From Molossus alvarezi (taxonomy: Eukaryota > Chordata > Mammalia > Chiroptera > Molossidae): a DNA stretch of 64,000 nucleotides. Shown here one piece after another: positions 12,054 to 23,049 of the stretch (positions are counted from its first letter, which is position 1; each line of letters begins with the position of its first letter). The stretch covers positions 7,254,001 through 7,318,000 of the forward strand of contig CM073899.1 of the NCBI GenBank assembly GCA_037176705.1, in the 5' to 3' direction. Made by a program: the position numbers and the translations under genes. Below the pieces are notes generated by a model. That model did not search any database. It worked only from the letters and a program-made list of their open reading frames with translations, and had not been told where the DNA came from.

Positions 12054-14097
12054 CAAAAAACACAGTTTAAAAATAGAGAATCTGAATAGACATTTTTGCA
12101 AAAAAAAGAAAATTTATACAGGTGGCCAACTGGTACATGAAAAGGTGCATAATATCACTAATCATCAAGGACATGTAACTCAAAACCACAATGAGATTTC
12201 ACCTCACACCTGTTAAAAATGCTATTACCCAAAAGGCAAAAGATAGTCAGTGCTGGAAAGGACATATAGAAAAGGAAAGCCTTGTGTACTGTTCGTAGAA
12301 ATATAAGTTGGTGCAACCACTATGAAAAATACTATGGTTTCCTCAAAGAAATTAAAAAAACAAAACAAACAAACAAACAAAATCAGAACAAGTATATGAT
12401 GTGGCAACCGCACTTCTGGGTATTTACCCAAAGAAAATGAAAATACTATCTTGAAAACATGTATGCACAACCATGTTAATTACAGCCATATTTACAATAG
12501 CCAAGATATGGAAACAACCAAGGATCCACTGATGGATGAATGGATAAATAAATAATGTTTTATAGACACAGTGGAGTATTCTTCTGCCATAAAAACAAAA
12601 AGAAAATAAAATCTTGACATTTGCAATAAGATGGGTGAACCTCGAGGGCATTAAGTAAGTGAAGTAAGTAAAAGAAAGACAAATACTATATGATTTCACT
12701 TATATGTGGAATCTTTAATAAGAACAAGCCCATTGATACAAAGAAGAGATCGGTGTTTGCCAGAGGCAACTCTAGTTAATACTGTATTGTGTATTTGCAA
12801 GCTGCTAAGAAAGTAAACCTTAAATGTTCCTACACAAGAAAAATAAATTCTTTAATGATATTATAACTATGTATGGTGATGAGTGTTAACTAGAGTTATT
12901 GTGGTAATCATTTCACAATACCCATAAATACTGAATTGTTATATTTTACATCTAAAACTAATATATTGTAGTATGTCAAATATACCTCAATAAATATTTT
13001 AAGTTTTTATTTTACTTTCACTTATTTATTTTCTAATGTTTCTTTCTTTACTTTGATCAAAGTCCTGCCTTGTATTATTTCCTTCTTTCTAAAGAACTTA
13101 CTTTGGAGAAGAATGATCGTGGCACAATCATTGAAAGCAGCACATGCCTCCTCTTGGCACCCAACTTGAGTTATAGCTAAAATTTAGAACAATTAACCTG
13201 AATTAACAACAAGACTATTACATACAAGGATTGGAAACAAGAAGCTACACAGAGACTGGCAAGAAGGGCAGAGATATGTAAAGGGCTGGTCCCTGCGCCC
13301 AGGGACAGTGGCTGTGAAGCCACAGAAATGTTGTAGCTGCAAAAAACCTCCTCACAGGAAAGTGGGGTCTCAGTCCCACACTGGGACTCCCAACCCAGAA
13401 CACTAGAGCCTGGAAGAAGAGCCTGCATAACATTTGGCAGCAAAATAAGCAGGGACTCTGTCCACTGGAAAGAGAAAGGAGTCCTCTTGAATCCTGGGTG
13501 ATCTTAAGGGATAAGGGGTAGGGACTTGCTCTCAGGCACGCACCCATGGCCCTGGCAGAGGGAAGGAGACACAGGGCATAAGGAAGCCATAAGGAGAAGG
13601 TCTGGGTGGCACAGCACTGGAGATCATGAGGGTAGGCTTCTGAGGTCCCAGTTCTGAGCCAACATCCCACACCGCCCTCGGAGGTCATTTCCCAGGGTCC
13701 AGCACTTCTATTCTTATGGCACCGGCTGGAGAAAGTGCAGTAACCCTGTCCTTCAAATACTGGTGACACCACCCTGCCAACCTCGAGCCTGGCATAAAGG
13801 ACTATTGGTTGTACCCAAAATGAACCTGAGCTGTGCTGTTTTTCTGGAGAAGCTATACATAGTCTTAGACAAAAATTGAACTGAGTAGCTTGGAAATAAA
13901 GGCCAAACTTTTCTCCTTTCCATGGCTTAAGCAGGTGCCACCCCCAGTGGAGGGTGCCCTGGTTCAGGCCTCAGGAGCTTCCGAGCTAGGGGGAGGTGTG
14001 CACTTGCAATCCTCCCTTCAGGATCTCTGGCAGCGTGCCCCCAAGTTAGAAAGTGAGCAGCAAATTTCTGGACCAGAGCCTGTGCCACCCCCAACAA

Positions 14098-14935
14098 AAG
14101 GCTGTCTGGATTTGCATTCCCCAAATCTGCCAGCACCACAAGCCAAGTACAGTTCCATGAGCATGGCATCACCCAGCTAGAAAGCCAGGGGCTAACTACC
14201 TAGCTCAGGACCAGCACCACCTCCCAACACAGGTCTGCTTGGATTTGCATTCCCCAAATTGCCAACACCACCAGACAAATGCAGTCCCACAGGGGAAAGA
14301 AGTAAAAACCAGAACTAGAACAATTGAAGTGACCCACTTGGAGGTCTCCTTCAGGGCCTCTAGCAGTAAGCTGCAGAGATAGAAGGGGGAGGGGAGGAAG
14401 CCCTATCCTCTTCCAAAAGCCAGCACCACCCAAGCATATGGGAAAGCCTTGATCTATTTGCCAAGCCCCACTGTACCTCCCTGGAAGTGAAGCCTCACAG
14501 GGTAAAGGGGTCACAATTCAAAACTGGGAATTATGGGGTGACCCCATTGGAGCCTCCCTTCAGGAGCTCTGGCCAGGCGATGCTGAGCTAGAAAGCGAGC
14601 ATCTAGCTCCCTTCATGAGGGCTAAGGGTCTGCACTACCCCCAAACATGGCTGAGTGAATTTGTATTCCCCAATTATACTGGCACAAACTGCCACGTGCA
14701 GTCCCACAGGGGAAAGGAAATGCAAATCAGAACTGGGATATCTGAAGCCACCCCCTTGGAGACCTCCTGCAGGGCCTCTGGCAGTGAGCTGTAGAGATAG
14801 AAAGGGGCAACAAGCTCTCTTCCCTACCAAGGGCTGACACCACCCCAAATCAAGAGGGCAGTCTTGATCTATTCCTCCAAGCCCCACCTTCACTCCCTGC
14901 AGGTACAATCTCACAGAGTAAAGGGGACACAACCA
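14098..14935 (+). repeat. Tandem repeat of about 417 bp period in L1 5'UTR
   Basis: About 14230-14518 and 14647-14935 are direct copies offset by about 417 bp. Shared landmarks are TTTGNATTCCCCAA, GCAGTCCCACAGGGGAAAG, CAGGGCCTCTNGCAGT and CTTGATCTATT followed by CAAGCCCCAC. A third partial copy of the start lies at about 14098-14160. Repeated 5'UTR units are a known L1 promoter arrangement in several mammals; promoter activity here is an inference. Confidence 0.8.
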
Positions 14936-15057
14936 CTGTGAACATGTGTGACCCTACATGTCAAGATACATGGACCTGGACTCAAGACCTAGCCTACCTC
15001 ACCCATCACCCTGGACTGTCAAACTGCTAAAATGAAGATACAAAGAAACAATCCCTA

Positions 15058-15936
15058 AATAAAGGGAGGAATAGCCAGAGAATGAACTAAATTAAATAGA
15101 GAAAAACATTTTGTCAGATAAACAATATAAAGTAGTGGTTATAAGGGTTCTCAAACAACTTAGTGAGAACTACAAGCAAGTTAATGATAACTATAAGGAA
15201 ATTAGTAGAAACTACATCAGCATGAAAAAAGATGTAGAAACCATGAATGTGAGTCCATCCAAAATGAAGAATGACAGAGATGAAATAAAGAATACCCTGG
15301 AAAGAAATAACACTGCATTAGAAGAATTTGAAGAACAAATCAGTGAATTAGAAGATATGGTGGAAAAAAACACTCACTAAGAGCAGAAATTGGAAAAAAT
15401 TGAAAAAGCCGGAGGATAGTTTAAGGGAGCTATGGGAAAATATAAAATGTAGCAACACCCAATCACAGGGGTACCATAAGAGGAAGAAACTGAGCAAGGA
15501 AAGAAAAAGTGAAGAAATAATGACAGAAAATTTCTCTAACATGGTGAAGGAAAAAGTCACACAAGTCCAAGAAACACGGAGAATCTCAATCAAGGAGAAC
15601 TCACACCTACACACATCACAATTAAAATGACAAATGTTAAAGACAAAGAAAGAATCTTATAAGCAGCAAGAGAGAAAGAAAGTTACCCACAAGAGAGCTC
15701 CCATTAGACTTTCAGCTAATTTCTCAATAGAAACACTTCAGGCTAGAAGAGAGTGGCATGAAGGATACAAAGTAATGAAAAGCAAAGGACTGAATCCAAG
15801 ACTATTCTATCTGGCAAAGCTATCTTTGAAATGAAGAGCTTTGTAGACCAAAAAAAAAAAAAAAAAAAAAAAAAAGCTCAAAGAGTTCATAACCACCAAA
15901 CCAGCACTGCAAGAAATGTTAAAGGGACTGTTGTAA
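15058..15936 (+). pseudogene. L1 ORF1 remnant
   Basis: ORF1p normally binds L1 RNA as a coiled-coil trimer. Here 15111-15380 still reads as an acidic, heptad-rich coiled coil (LEEFEEQISELEDMVEKN). 15400-15630 reads part of the RNA-binding middle domain, and 15634-15834 the C-terminal domain (PIRLSANFSIETLQARREWH). Several frame changes and stops separate the pieces, and an A-run (15851-15873) splits the end. The C-terminal coding sequence reaches a stop at 15934-15936. Confidence 0.85.
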
Positions 15937-16051
15937 GAAGTGAAGACTGAGGGTGGTGGTGGGTAGGGGGAGGCGCAGGCATGAAGAATAAATGGCAACA
16001 AGTACTTATCAATAATATCCTTAAATGGAAATTGATTAAATGCTCCAATCA

Positions 16052-16299
16052 GTCTGTCTGATGAGGCTGTCTGGATTGAGCATTGTCACATGCACCAAAA
16101 GGTCACTGGTTTGATTCAGAATTAAGGGCACATGCCCAGGTTGTGGGCTCAATCCCCTTTGGGGGCATACAGGCAACTAATCAATGATTCTCACATTGAT
16201 GTTTCTATCTCTCTTTCCCTCTCTCTCTCCCTTCCTCTCTCTAAAAAAATGAATAACAACAAAAAACATATATTTTTAAAAACAAGTAAATAAATTAAT
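16052..16299 (+). mobile_element. VES-type SINE, older copy
   Basis: AAATGCTCCAATCA (16038-16051) and AAATGCTTCAATCA (16300-16313) form the target-site duplication with one difference. The head is diverged; the body carries TCACATTGATGTTTCTATCT and a CT-rich stretch. The tail is ATAA/AAAT-rich. Confidence 0.9.
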
Positions 16300-17208
16300 A
16301 AATGCTTCAATCAAAACATAGGGTAGATGAATGGAAAAGAAAACATGACCCATATATATATGCTGTCTATAAAAGATCCACCTCAGAACAAAACAATCAC
16401 ACAGGATGAAAGTGAAGAGATGGAAAAAATATTTCCATGCAAATTGAAATGAAAAGAGATCTGAGGTAGCAATACTCATAACTGACAAAATAGACTTCAA
16501 AATAAATGCCATAGATGAGACAATGAAGTTCACTTCATAATACTGAAGGGATTGATACAAGAGGATATAACCATGGTCAACATATATGCAAATCCAATAG
16601 AGGAGCACCCAAATATATGGGAAAAAAAAAAAAAAAAACTTCCAGGGAACTTTAAGGGAGAGATCAACAACAATATAGTCATAGTAGGAATCTTAACATC
16701 CCAGTAACATTACTAGATTGATCCTCTAGACAAAAAATCAACAAGAAAATGATTACCTTAAATGACACACTAGATCAGATGGATTAAATTGACATTTACA
16801 GAACATTGACTGCAAAGCTACAGAATATACATTATTCTCAAGCACACAGGGAACATTCTCATGATAGACCACATGTAAGACACAAACCAAGTCTCTACAA
16901 GTTCAAGATGACTGAAATATTTTCAAGCATCTTTTGGATCACAATGGCATGCAACTAGAAATCAACTACAATAAGAACACTCAAAAACATTTCAACACAT
17001 GGAGGCTAAATACCATGTTATTAAACTATGAATGGGTTACCAAGGAGATCAAGGAAGAAATAAAAAAAACTTCCTGGAAACTAATGAATATGAACACACA
17101 ACACAAAATCTACCGGACACAAAGAAAGCAGTCCTACCTCAAGAAACAAGAAAAAGATCTAATAAGCTATCTAACTGTACAATTTAAAGAATTAGAGAAA
17201 ACAAGAAA

Positions 17209-17456
17209 GCCCTGGCTGGTTTGGCTCAGTGGTACAGCGTCAACCAATGGACCAATGAGTCACAGGTTCGATTCCTGCCAAGGGCACGTACCTCAGTTGC
17301 AGTTCATCCCTAGCCCTGGTTGGGTTGTGTGGGAAGCAGCCAGTCAATGTGTCCCTCTCACTCGATGTTTCTCTCTTCCTTTTTCTCCCTCTCTTTCCAC
17401 TCTATCTGAAGATAGATGGAAAAATATCCTCAGGTGTGGATTTAAAAAAAAAGGGA
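17209..17456 (+). mobile_element. VES-type SINE with 3' hairpin tail
   Basis: The head is GCCCTGGCTGGTTTGGCTCA and the B box GGTTCGATTCC. Near the tail TCCTCAGGTGTGGA (17427-17440) is a hairpin with one broken pair. AGAGAAAACAAGAAA (17194-17208) and AGAGAACAAGAAA (from 17457) are the target-site duplication. Confidence 0.95.
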
Positions 17457-17639
17457 AGAGAACAAGAAAAAAAGATAAATGAAACTAGGAGAGAGTTCTT
17501 TGAAAAGATAAACAGGATTGATGAACCTTAAGACAGACTCATCAGAAACAAAGAGAACCCAAATAAACAAATTCAGAAACTAAAGAGGTGAAGTAACAAC
17601 TAACAACATAAAAATACAACCAATTGTAAGAAATACTAT

Positions 17640-17847
17640 GCCCGGCTGGTGTGGCTCAGTGGTTGAGCATCAACCCATACACCAAGAAGTCGCCGGTTCA
17701 ATTCCTGGTCAGGACATATACCCAGGTTGTGGGCCAAATCCCCAGTGGGGGACATGTGGTAGGTGACCAGCCAATGTTCTCTGTCATCGATGTTTCTATC
17801 TCTCTCTCCCTCTCCCTTCCTCTCTCTCTAAAAATCAATAAAAGAAA

Positions 17848-17899
<52 letters not shown>

Positions 17900-17901
17900 A
17901 A
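17640..17901 (+). mobile_element. VES-type SINE with expanded (AAAG)n tail
   Basis: The head is GCCCGGCTGGTGTGGCTCAG, the B box CGGTTCAATTCC, and the body ends TCTCTCTAAAAATCAATAAA. The tail has become (AAAG)n over about 17846-17901. AAGAAATACTAT (17628-17639) and AAGAAATAATAT (from 17902) form the target-site duplication. This is the shorter SINE type, without the TCCTCAGGTGAGGA element. Confidence 0.95.
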
Positions 17902-18495
17902 AAGAAATAATATAAACAATTATATGACAACCAATTGGAGAACGTAGGTGACATGGACACATTCCTAGAATTATACAATCTTCTAACACTCAATGAGGAA
18001 AAATCAGAAAATTTGAACAGACCAATAACAACTAATGAAATTGAAATAGTAATCAATAAACTCCCAAAACAAAATCTCTGGTCTGGATGGATACACAGGA
18101 GAATTTTCTAAACTTTTAATGAATAACTAATACGTATCCTCTCTCAGTTCTTCTCAAGAGAGTGGATGACTGCCAAGCTCTTTTTATGAGGCCAGCATTA
18201 TCCTAATTCCAAAACAAGATAAAGATACTACAAAGAAAGAGAATTACAGGACAATATCCCTGATGAACATAGATGCTAAAATTCTCAACAAAATAATTAG
18301 CTAATTGGATGCAGCAGTACATAAAAGATCATGCACCATGACCAAGTGGGATTAATTCCAGGGATGCAAGGTTGTTACAATATTCACAAAACAATAAATG
18401 TAATGCATCACAGAAACAAATTGAAAGATAAAAATCACATGACTATATCAATAGATGCAGAAAAAGCATTTGATAAAATCCAACACCCATTTTTT

Positions 18496-18724
18496 TAATC
18501 CTCACCTGAGGATACTTTACCATCGATTTTTAGATAGAGGGGGAGGGGGAGAGAGAAAAACATCAAAGTGAGAGGGACACGTTGATTGGCTGCCCACTGT
18601 ACAACTCTCACCACAGCCATGGACTGAACCTGTGACAGAGGTACATGCCCTTGACCAAGAATCACACTCATGACTGTATGGTCCGTAGTCCAATGCTGTA
18701 ACCTCTGAGTCAATCCAGACAGGG
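18496..18724 (-). mobile_element. VES-type SINE with 3' hairpin tail
   Basis: Minus-strand copy; the hairpin complement TCCTCACCTGAGGA lies at 18499-18512 and is perfectly paired. The head ends near 18722 at CTGGATTGACTCAGAGG (minus strand). Flanks ending in CCATTTTT and CCTATTTTT are a likely target-site duplication. It interrupts the L1 reverse-transcriptase region. Confidence 0.9.
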
Positions 18725-21018
18725 CAACAATACCTATTTTTGACAAAAACTCTCTGCAAAGTGAAAATAAAGGGATCATACCTCAACATAATAAAGGCTA
18801 TGTATGAAAAACCTACAGTCAACATCGCAGTAGGAAAATCTAAATTCATTTCCCCCAAGAACAGGAACAAGACAGATATCTGCTTTCACCACTCTTCTTC
18901 GACATAGCACTGGAAATCCTAGCCACAGCTGTAAGATGAGAAGAAAAAATCTAAGGTGTTCAAATAGGAAAGGAGGAAGTAAAACTGTCATTATTTGCAG
19001 ATGACATGATATTGTACATAGAAAACCCTAAAGACACCACCAAAAAACAACTAGTTTTAATAAATGAATTTAGCAATGTACCAGGATGTAAAATTAACTT
19101 TCAGAAATTGATGCCATTTTTATACACCTATGGTGAACTATCAGAAATAGTAATGAAAAAAACAATCCCATTTATCATTTCAACAAAAACATTAAGGTAC
19201 TTAGGAATACACTTACTCAAAGAAGTAAAGGACCTGTTCTCAGAAAACTACAGGACATCGAAGAAAGGTAGAGGAAGGTATAAACAAGTGGAAGACTATA
19301 CCGTGTCATGGAATGGAAAAATTAACATCATTAAAATGTCTATTCAATCCAAAATAATCTATAGATTCAATGCAATCCCTATTAAAATATTAACAACATA
19401 TTTCACAGAACTAAAACAAATAGTCCACAAATTTATATGGAATCAAAAAAGACTCAAATTAGCCATAGAAATCTTGAGAAAGAAGAATTAAGTGGGAGAG
19501 AATACAATACCAGATATCAAGTAATACTGTAAAGCCACTGTAATCAAAACAGCCTGGTACTGGCACAAGTACAGGCATAGAGGTTAGTGGAACAGAACAG
19601 AGAACCCAGAAATCGACCCAAGCCATTATGCTCAATTAATATTAGACAAAGTAGACAAGAGCATACAATGGCACAAATACAGTCTCTTCAATAAATGGTG
19701 TTGAAAAAATTAGATAGGTACATGCAAAAAAATAAAATTAGGCCACCAACTTACACTATACACAAGAATAAAGTCACAATGTATAAAATACTTAAATGTA
19801 AGTTGTTAAGCCATAAAAATCCTAGCAGAAAACATAAGTAGCAATATTTCAAACATGTCACATAGCAGGATTTTCTCTGATACATTGCCTAGGGAAAGAG
19901 AAACAAAGGAAAAATAAACAGATGGAACTACATGAAACTAAAAACTTTCTGCACAGCAAAAGAACCAGCATAGAAATGAAGAGGGAAACCACTCTTTGGG
20001 AGAACATATTTGCCAGTGATATCGGATTAGGGGTTACTGTAAAAAATAAATAAAGTATTCATACAACTCAACAAAAGGAAAACTAATGATTCAACTGAAA
20101 AATGGGCAGAGGACGTCAATAGATACTTCTCCAAACAGAACATAGAAATGGCTGGGACATATAAAATAAAATGCTCAAAGTCACTAATCATCAGAGAGAT
20201 GCTCATTATAACAAGATACTGCCTCACACTGACCAGAATGGCTACCATCAATAAATCAACAAATAGAAGTGCTGGCGAGGATGTGGAGAAAAGGGCACCC
20301 TACTTCACTGCTGGTGGGAATGCAGACTGGTACCAACACTATGGAAAACAGTATACAATGTCCTCAAAAAATTAAAAATAGAACTGCCATTTGACCCAGT
20401 GATCTCACTTCTAGGAATATATCCTAAGACCCTGAAACACTAATCGGAAAAAATATATGCACCCCTATGTTCGTAGCAGCACTATTCACAATAGCTAAGA
20501 TCTGGAAACAGCCCAAATGCCCAATAGTAGATGAGGGGATACAAAGCTGTGGTATATTTACATAAAGAAATATTATGCAGCTGTAAAAAAGAAGGGTCTT
20601 ACCCTTTGAGACTACATGGAAGGGCCTGGAGAGTATTATGCTAAGTGACATAAGGCAGTGGAAAAACAAGTATCACATGACCTCACTTACGTGTGGAATC
20701 TAATAAACAAATAATCTGATGAATAAAATAGAACCAGAGGTATGGAAACATGAAACAGACTGACAAATCTCAGAGGGAAGGGGGTGGGCGGTGGGAAGAT
20801 ATTAACCAAAGAACTTATATGCATATATGCACTGCCCGCGGACACAGACAATAGGGTGGTAAAGGCCTGGGGTGGGGAAGGAACCCAGAGGAGGGGGACA
20901 ATGGGGAATGGAGAGGGGACATCTGGAATACTCTCAACAGTAAGAAAAATAAAACCTCCCACTCCTCTATACCTTACCTCCACTCTGAGACTTTCAGCAA
21001 AGAAAGATTTCAGGGAAA

Positions 21019-21269
21019 CCTTTTTTTTTAATCTTTACCCAAGGACACCTTTCCATTTTTTGTTCAGATAGAGTGGGAGGGAGAGATGGGAAGAGAGAGA
21101 GAGAGAAACATCCACGTGAAAGGGACTCATTAAGTGGTCACCACCCGCACAACCCAACCAGGGCAGGGGACAAACTGCAACCGAGACACGTGCCCTTAGC
21201 GGGAACCGAACCCGGGTCTCTCCGGACCTCAGGCTGATGCTCTAACCACTGAGAAAAACTGGCCAGGGC
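21019..21269 (-). mobile_element. VES-type SINE, longer type
   Basis: Minus-strand head ends GAGCCCTGGCCAG near 21269, with B box GGTTCCCGCTAAGG and a T-rich (A-tail complement) start at 21019. TCAGGGAAACC before and TCAGGGAACC after form the target-site duplication. Confidence 0.95.
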
Positions 21270-21370
21270 TCAGGGAACCTTCTGACAACACTTTATGTAA
21301 TTTATTCCACCCTTCTCTTGCTTACATAAATTCTGAAGGCAAGTCTCATATACTCTTATTTTTGCTCTTT

Positions 21371-21587
21371 TTTTTTTTCAGTTTTTTGTTCAGATGGAGT
21401 TGGGGGGGAGGAGAGAGAGAGAGAGAAACATACACGTGAAAGGGACACATCGAGTGGCTGCCACCTGCACTACCCAACCAGGGCCGGGACAAATTGCAAC
21501 AGAGGTACATGCCCTTAGCGGGAACCGAACCCGGGTCTCTCTCTGGACTGCAGGCGGACGCTCTAACCGCTGAGACAAACCGGCCAG
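21371..21587 (-). mobile_element. VES-type SINE, longer type
   Basis: Minus-strand copy with well-kept CpG sites (CGGACGCTCTAACCGCTGAG, about 21553-21572), suggesting a fairly recent insertion. CTTATTTTTGCTCTTT (21355-21370) and CTTATTGTTGCTCTTTT (21588-21604) are the target-site duplication. The tail lacks the hairpin and starts within TTTTTTGTTCAGATGGAG. Confidence 0.95.
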
Positions 21588-21689
21588 GGCTTATTGTTGC
21601 TCTTTTATAGGTACTTTTATTCTCCCCTCATTTTAAAAAAAGTTTTTAAAAAAAAATCTATGTTGAATTTCTACAGTTGGAATATGGTA

Positions 21690-22135
21690 TGCCTCTTACA
21701 GAACAAAGGTTTGTTTGCTTGATGCTTCAAAAGAAAGGCCAATATTCACTAGATCAGAGTTTTGAGCAAGGAGAGGATTATTGATTGAAAAGGCCTAGTT
21801 CCAGAAGATGGGAGGACTAATTCTCAAACCGATTTTAAGGGAGTCTGGAATCCAGGCACCTTTTATTATTAAGGGAAGGGAGCAAGGGCAAGGCAAGTGG
21901 TGGGTGATGGCTGTAGACAGGTAGATGTCAAAAGGAATCCAACAAAGAGTTCTAAATTCCCTTTGTTCCTGGTTGGTCGGTTGACTCCTGCTGATCAGAG
22001 TTCCCTTATGGAGATTCCTGTGAATCTGAAAACAGTCATTACTCTGTGTATGTTTCCCAACCTCTTTGCTGAGAAGCCTGCTGCTCAAGCCTCAAGCAGA
22101 ATCCCTTTCTTTAATTAGCATATTTATAGCAGGAT
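21690..22135 (-). mobile_element. Possible retroviral solo LTR, minus strand
   Basis: Read on the minus strand the segment has an AATAATAAAAGG TATA-like motif (about 21863-21874), then about 100 bp later TCAATCAATAATCCTCTCC, which resembles the end of many ERV LTRs. I see no clean TG...CA ends and no flanking duplication, and no internal retroviral genes. The assignment is tentative; it could be non-repeat sequence. Confidence 0.35.
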
Positions 22136-22169
22136 ATTAGTCTGCAGGCCATTAGAAAGTGGAAGTTAA

Positions 22170-22419
22170 GCCCTGACTGGTTGCTCAGTGGTTAGAGCCT
22201 TGGCCTGCAGTCCAGAGAGACCTGGGTTTGGTTCCTGCTAAGGGCATGTACCTCGGTTGCAGTTTGTCACCGGCCCTGGTTGGTTCGTGCAGGTGGCAAC
22301 CACTCGATGTGTCCCTTTCACATCGATGTTTCTTTCTCTCTCTCTCTTCCTCTCTCCCTCCCACTCTATTTGAACAAAAAATGGAAAAAAATGTCCTCAG
22401 GTGAGGATAAAAAAAAAAA
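22170..22419 (+). mobile_element. VES-type SINE with 3' hairpin tail
   Basis: The head starts GCCCTGACTGGTTGCTCAGT. The hairpin TCCTCAGGTGAGGA at 22394-22407 is perfect and is followed by a 13-nt A-rich tail. AGAAAGTGGAAGTTA (22154-22168) and AGAAAGAGGAAGTTTA (from 22420) form the target-site duplication. Confidence 0.95.
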
Positions 22420-22497
22420 AGAAAGAGGAAGTTTATATTCTGTTACATGCCTACCCGTTGATCTATTTGGAATTTATATGCTTAGGGTTCTCTGAAT

Positions 22498-23040
22498 TTT
22501 GTGTAGAGCAAGAACACAGAAGTCTTTTTGGACACCTTTGACAATCCAATACGGAGTCACTGTCAGCCATCACAGTTATACCAAGTAGCATGAAGCCAAG
22601 AAGTGAAGTAAGGAGGTGTAACAGGAACACCCTTGGGAGGGGCCTATACACTCAGATAAAGACTCAATCTGAAACTAATATGAGTGAGACCACCTCCCAC
22701 TGTGGGCTATAAAAACTCAGAGCTTCTACTATTTGATGCTGAAGCTTGGCTATAACATGGTCACACTGAAAACCAAACCAGACTTCACACATGTCACCAC
22801 TGTGGCCACCTTTCTTGAGACCTATGTTCACCTTCCCATCTGTGGATGCCACCAGTGATGGGGACTTCACACTGGGCACTTGCCCTGCTAACTTCTCTCA
22901 CGTAGCTCCCCTTCTCTGTGTTAACCTACATGTGAATCTATTGGCTTATTGGGGAGGTCTTCCCTACCAAACCTGGCATTGTGGAAAGACACAAATGTGT
23001 ATGAGTGACTCCTTTCAGGGACGCTCTCTTGCTCATGACA
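22498..23040 (+). mobile_element. Possible LTR-like segment with TATA box
   Basis: This stretch is less AT-rich than its neighbours. It starts TGTGTAGAGCAAG and has a TATAAAAA motif at about 22709, and it ends near CATGACA before an old L1. These are LTR-like features, but I found no flanking duplication or poly(A) signal. Short overlapping ORFs here look like chance. Uncertain. Confidence 0.3.
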
Positions 23041-23049
23041 AGAGTGGTG

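Larger units (their letters stand above)
10757..12995 (+). mobile_element. Old L1 (L1MA/L1MB-like) 3' part
   Basis: Plus-strand L1 from the reverse-transcriptase region (TTTGCAGATGACAT at about 10940, the coding site of the F-A-D-D motif) through the ORF2 C-terminus to an L1M-type 3'UTR ending in CTCAATAAATATTTT near 12990. A VES SINE (11796-12053) and a (TG)n tract lie inside. ORF2 is broken throughout. Confidence 0.85.
15992..20606 (+). pseudogene. L1 ORF2 remnant (endonuclease and reverse transcriptase)
   Basis: ORF2p normally nicks target DNA and reverse-transcribes L1 RNA. The start ATGGCAACAAGTACTT matches the other L1s here. Endonuclease sequence is seen at about 16000-16930 and reverse-transcriptase sequence at 17950-19490; the window 19006-19491 still reads ILYIENPKD next to the catalytic F-A-D-D site, and the C-terminal region runs to about 20606. 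Stops, indels and four SINE insertions (16052, 17209, 17640, 18496) destroy it. Confidence 0.85.
13186..20955 (+). mobile_element. Near full-length decayed bat L1 (5'UTR, ORF1, ORF2, 3'UTR)
   Basis: The parts run in order: 5'UTR (about 13186-15057, GC-richer than its surroundings, with tandem units), ORF1 remnant (15058-15936), ORF2 remnant (15992-20606) and 3'UTR with G-rich tract (about 20760-20925), ending at GTAAGAAAAATAAAA. I found no target-site duplication and the 5' boundary is approximate. Three plus-strand SINEs and one minus-strand SINE lie inside ORF2. The number of frame breaks places it well before the L1 at 45164-51514. Confidence 0.85.

Noticed and set aside
13177..14932. Several overlapping 80-175-codon frames on both strands
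   Set aside because: They lie in the GC-rich L1 5'UTR, where chance frames are long; they overlap one another and match no protein I know.
17698..18056. Minus-strand frames with Phe-Leu-Ser-Phe repeats
   Set aside because: Translation of the (AAAG)n SINE tail.
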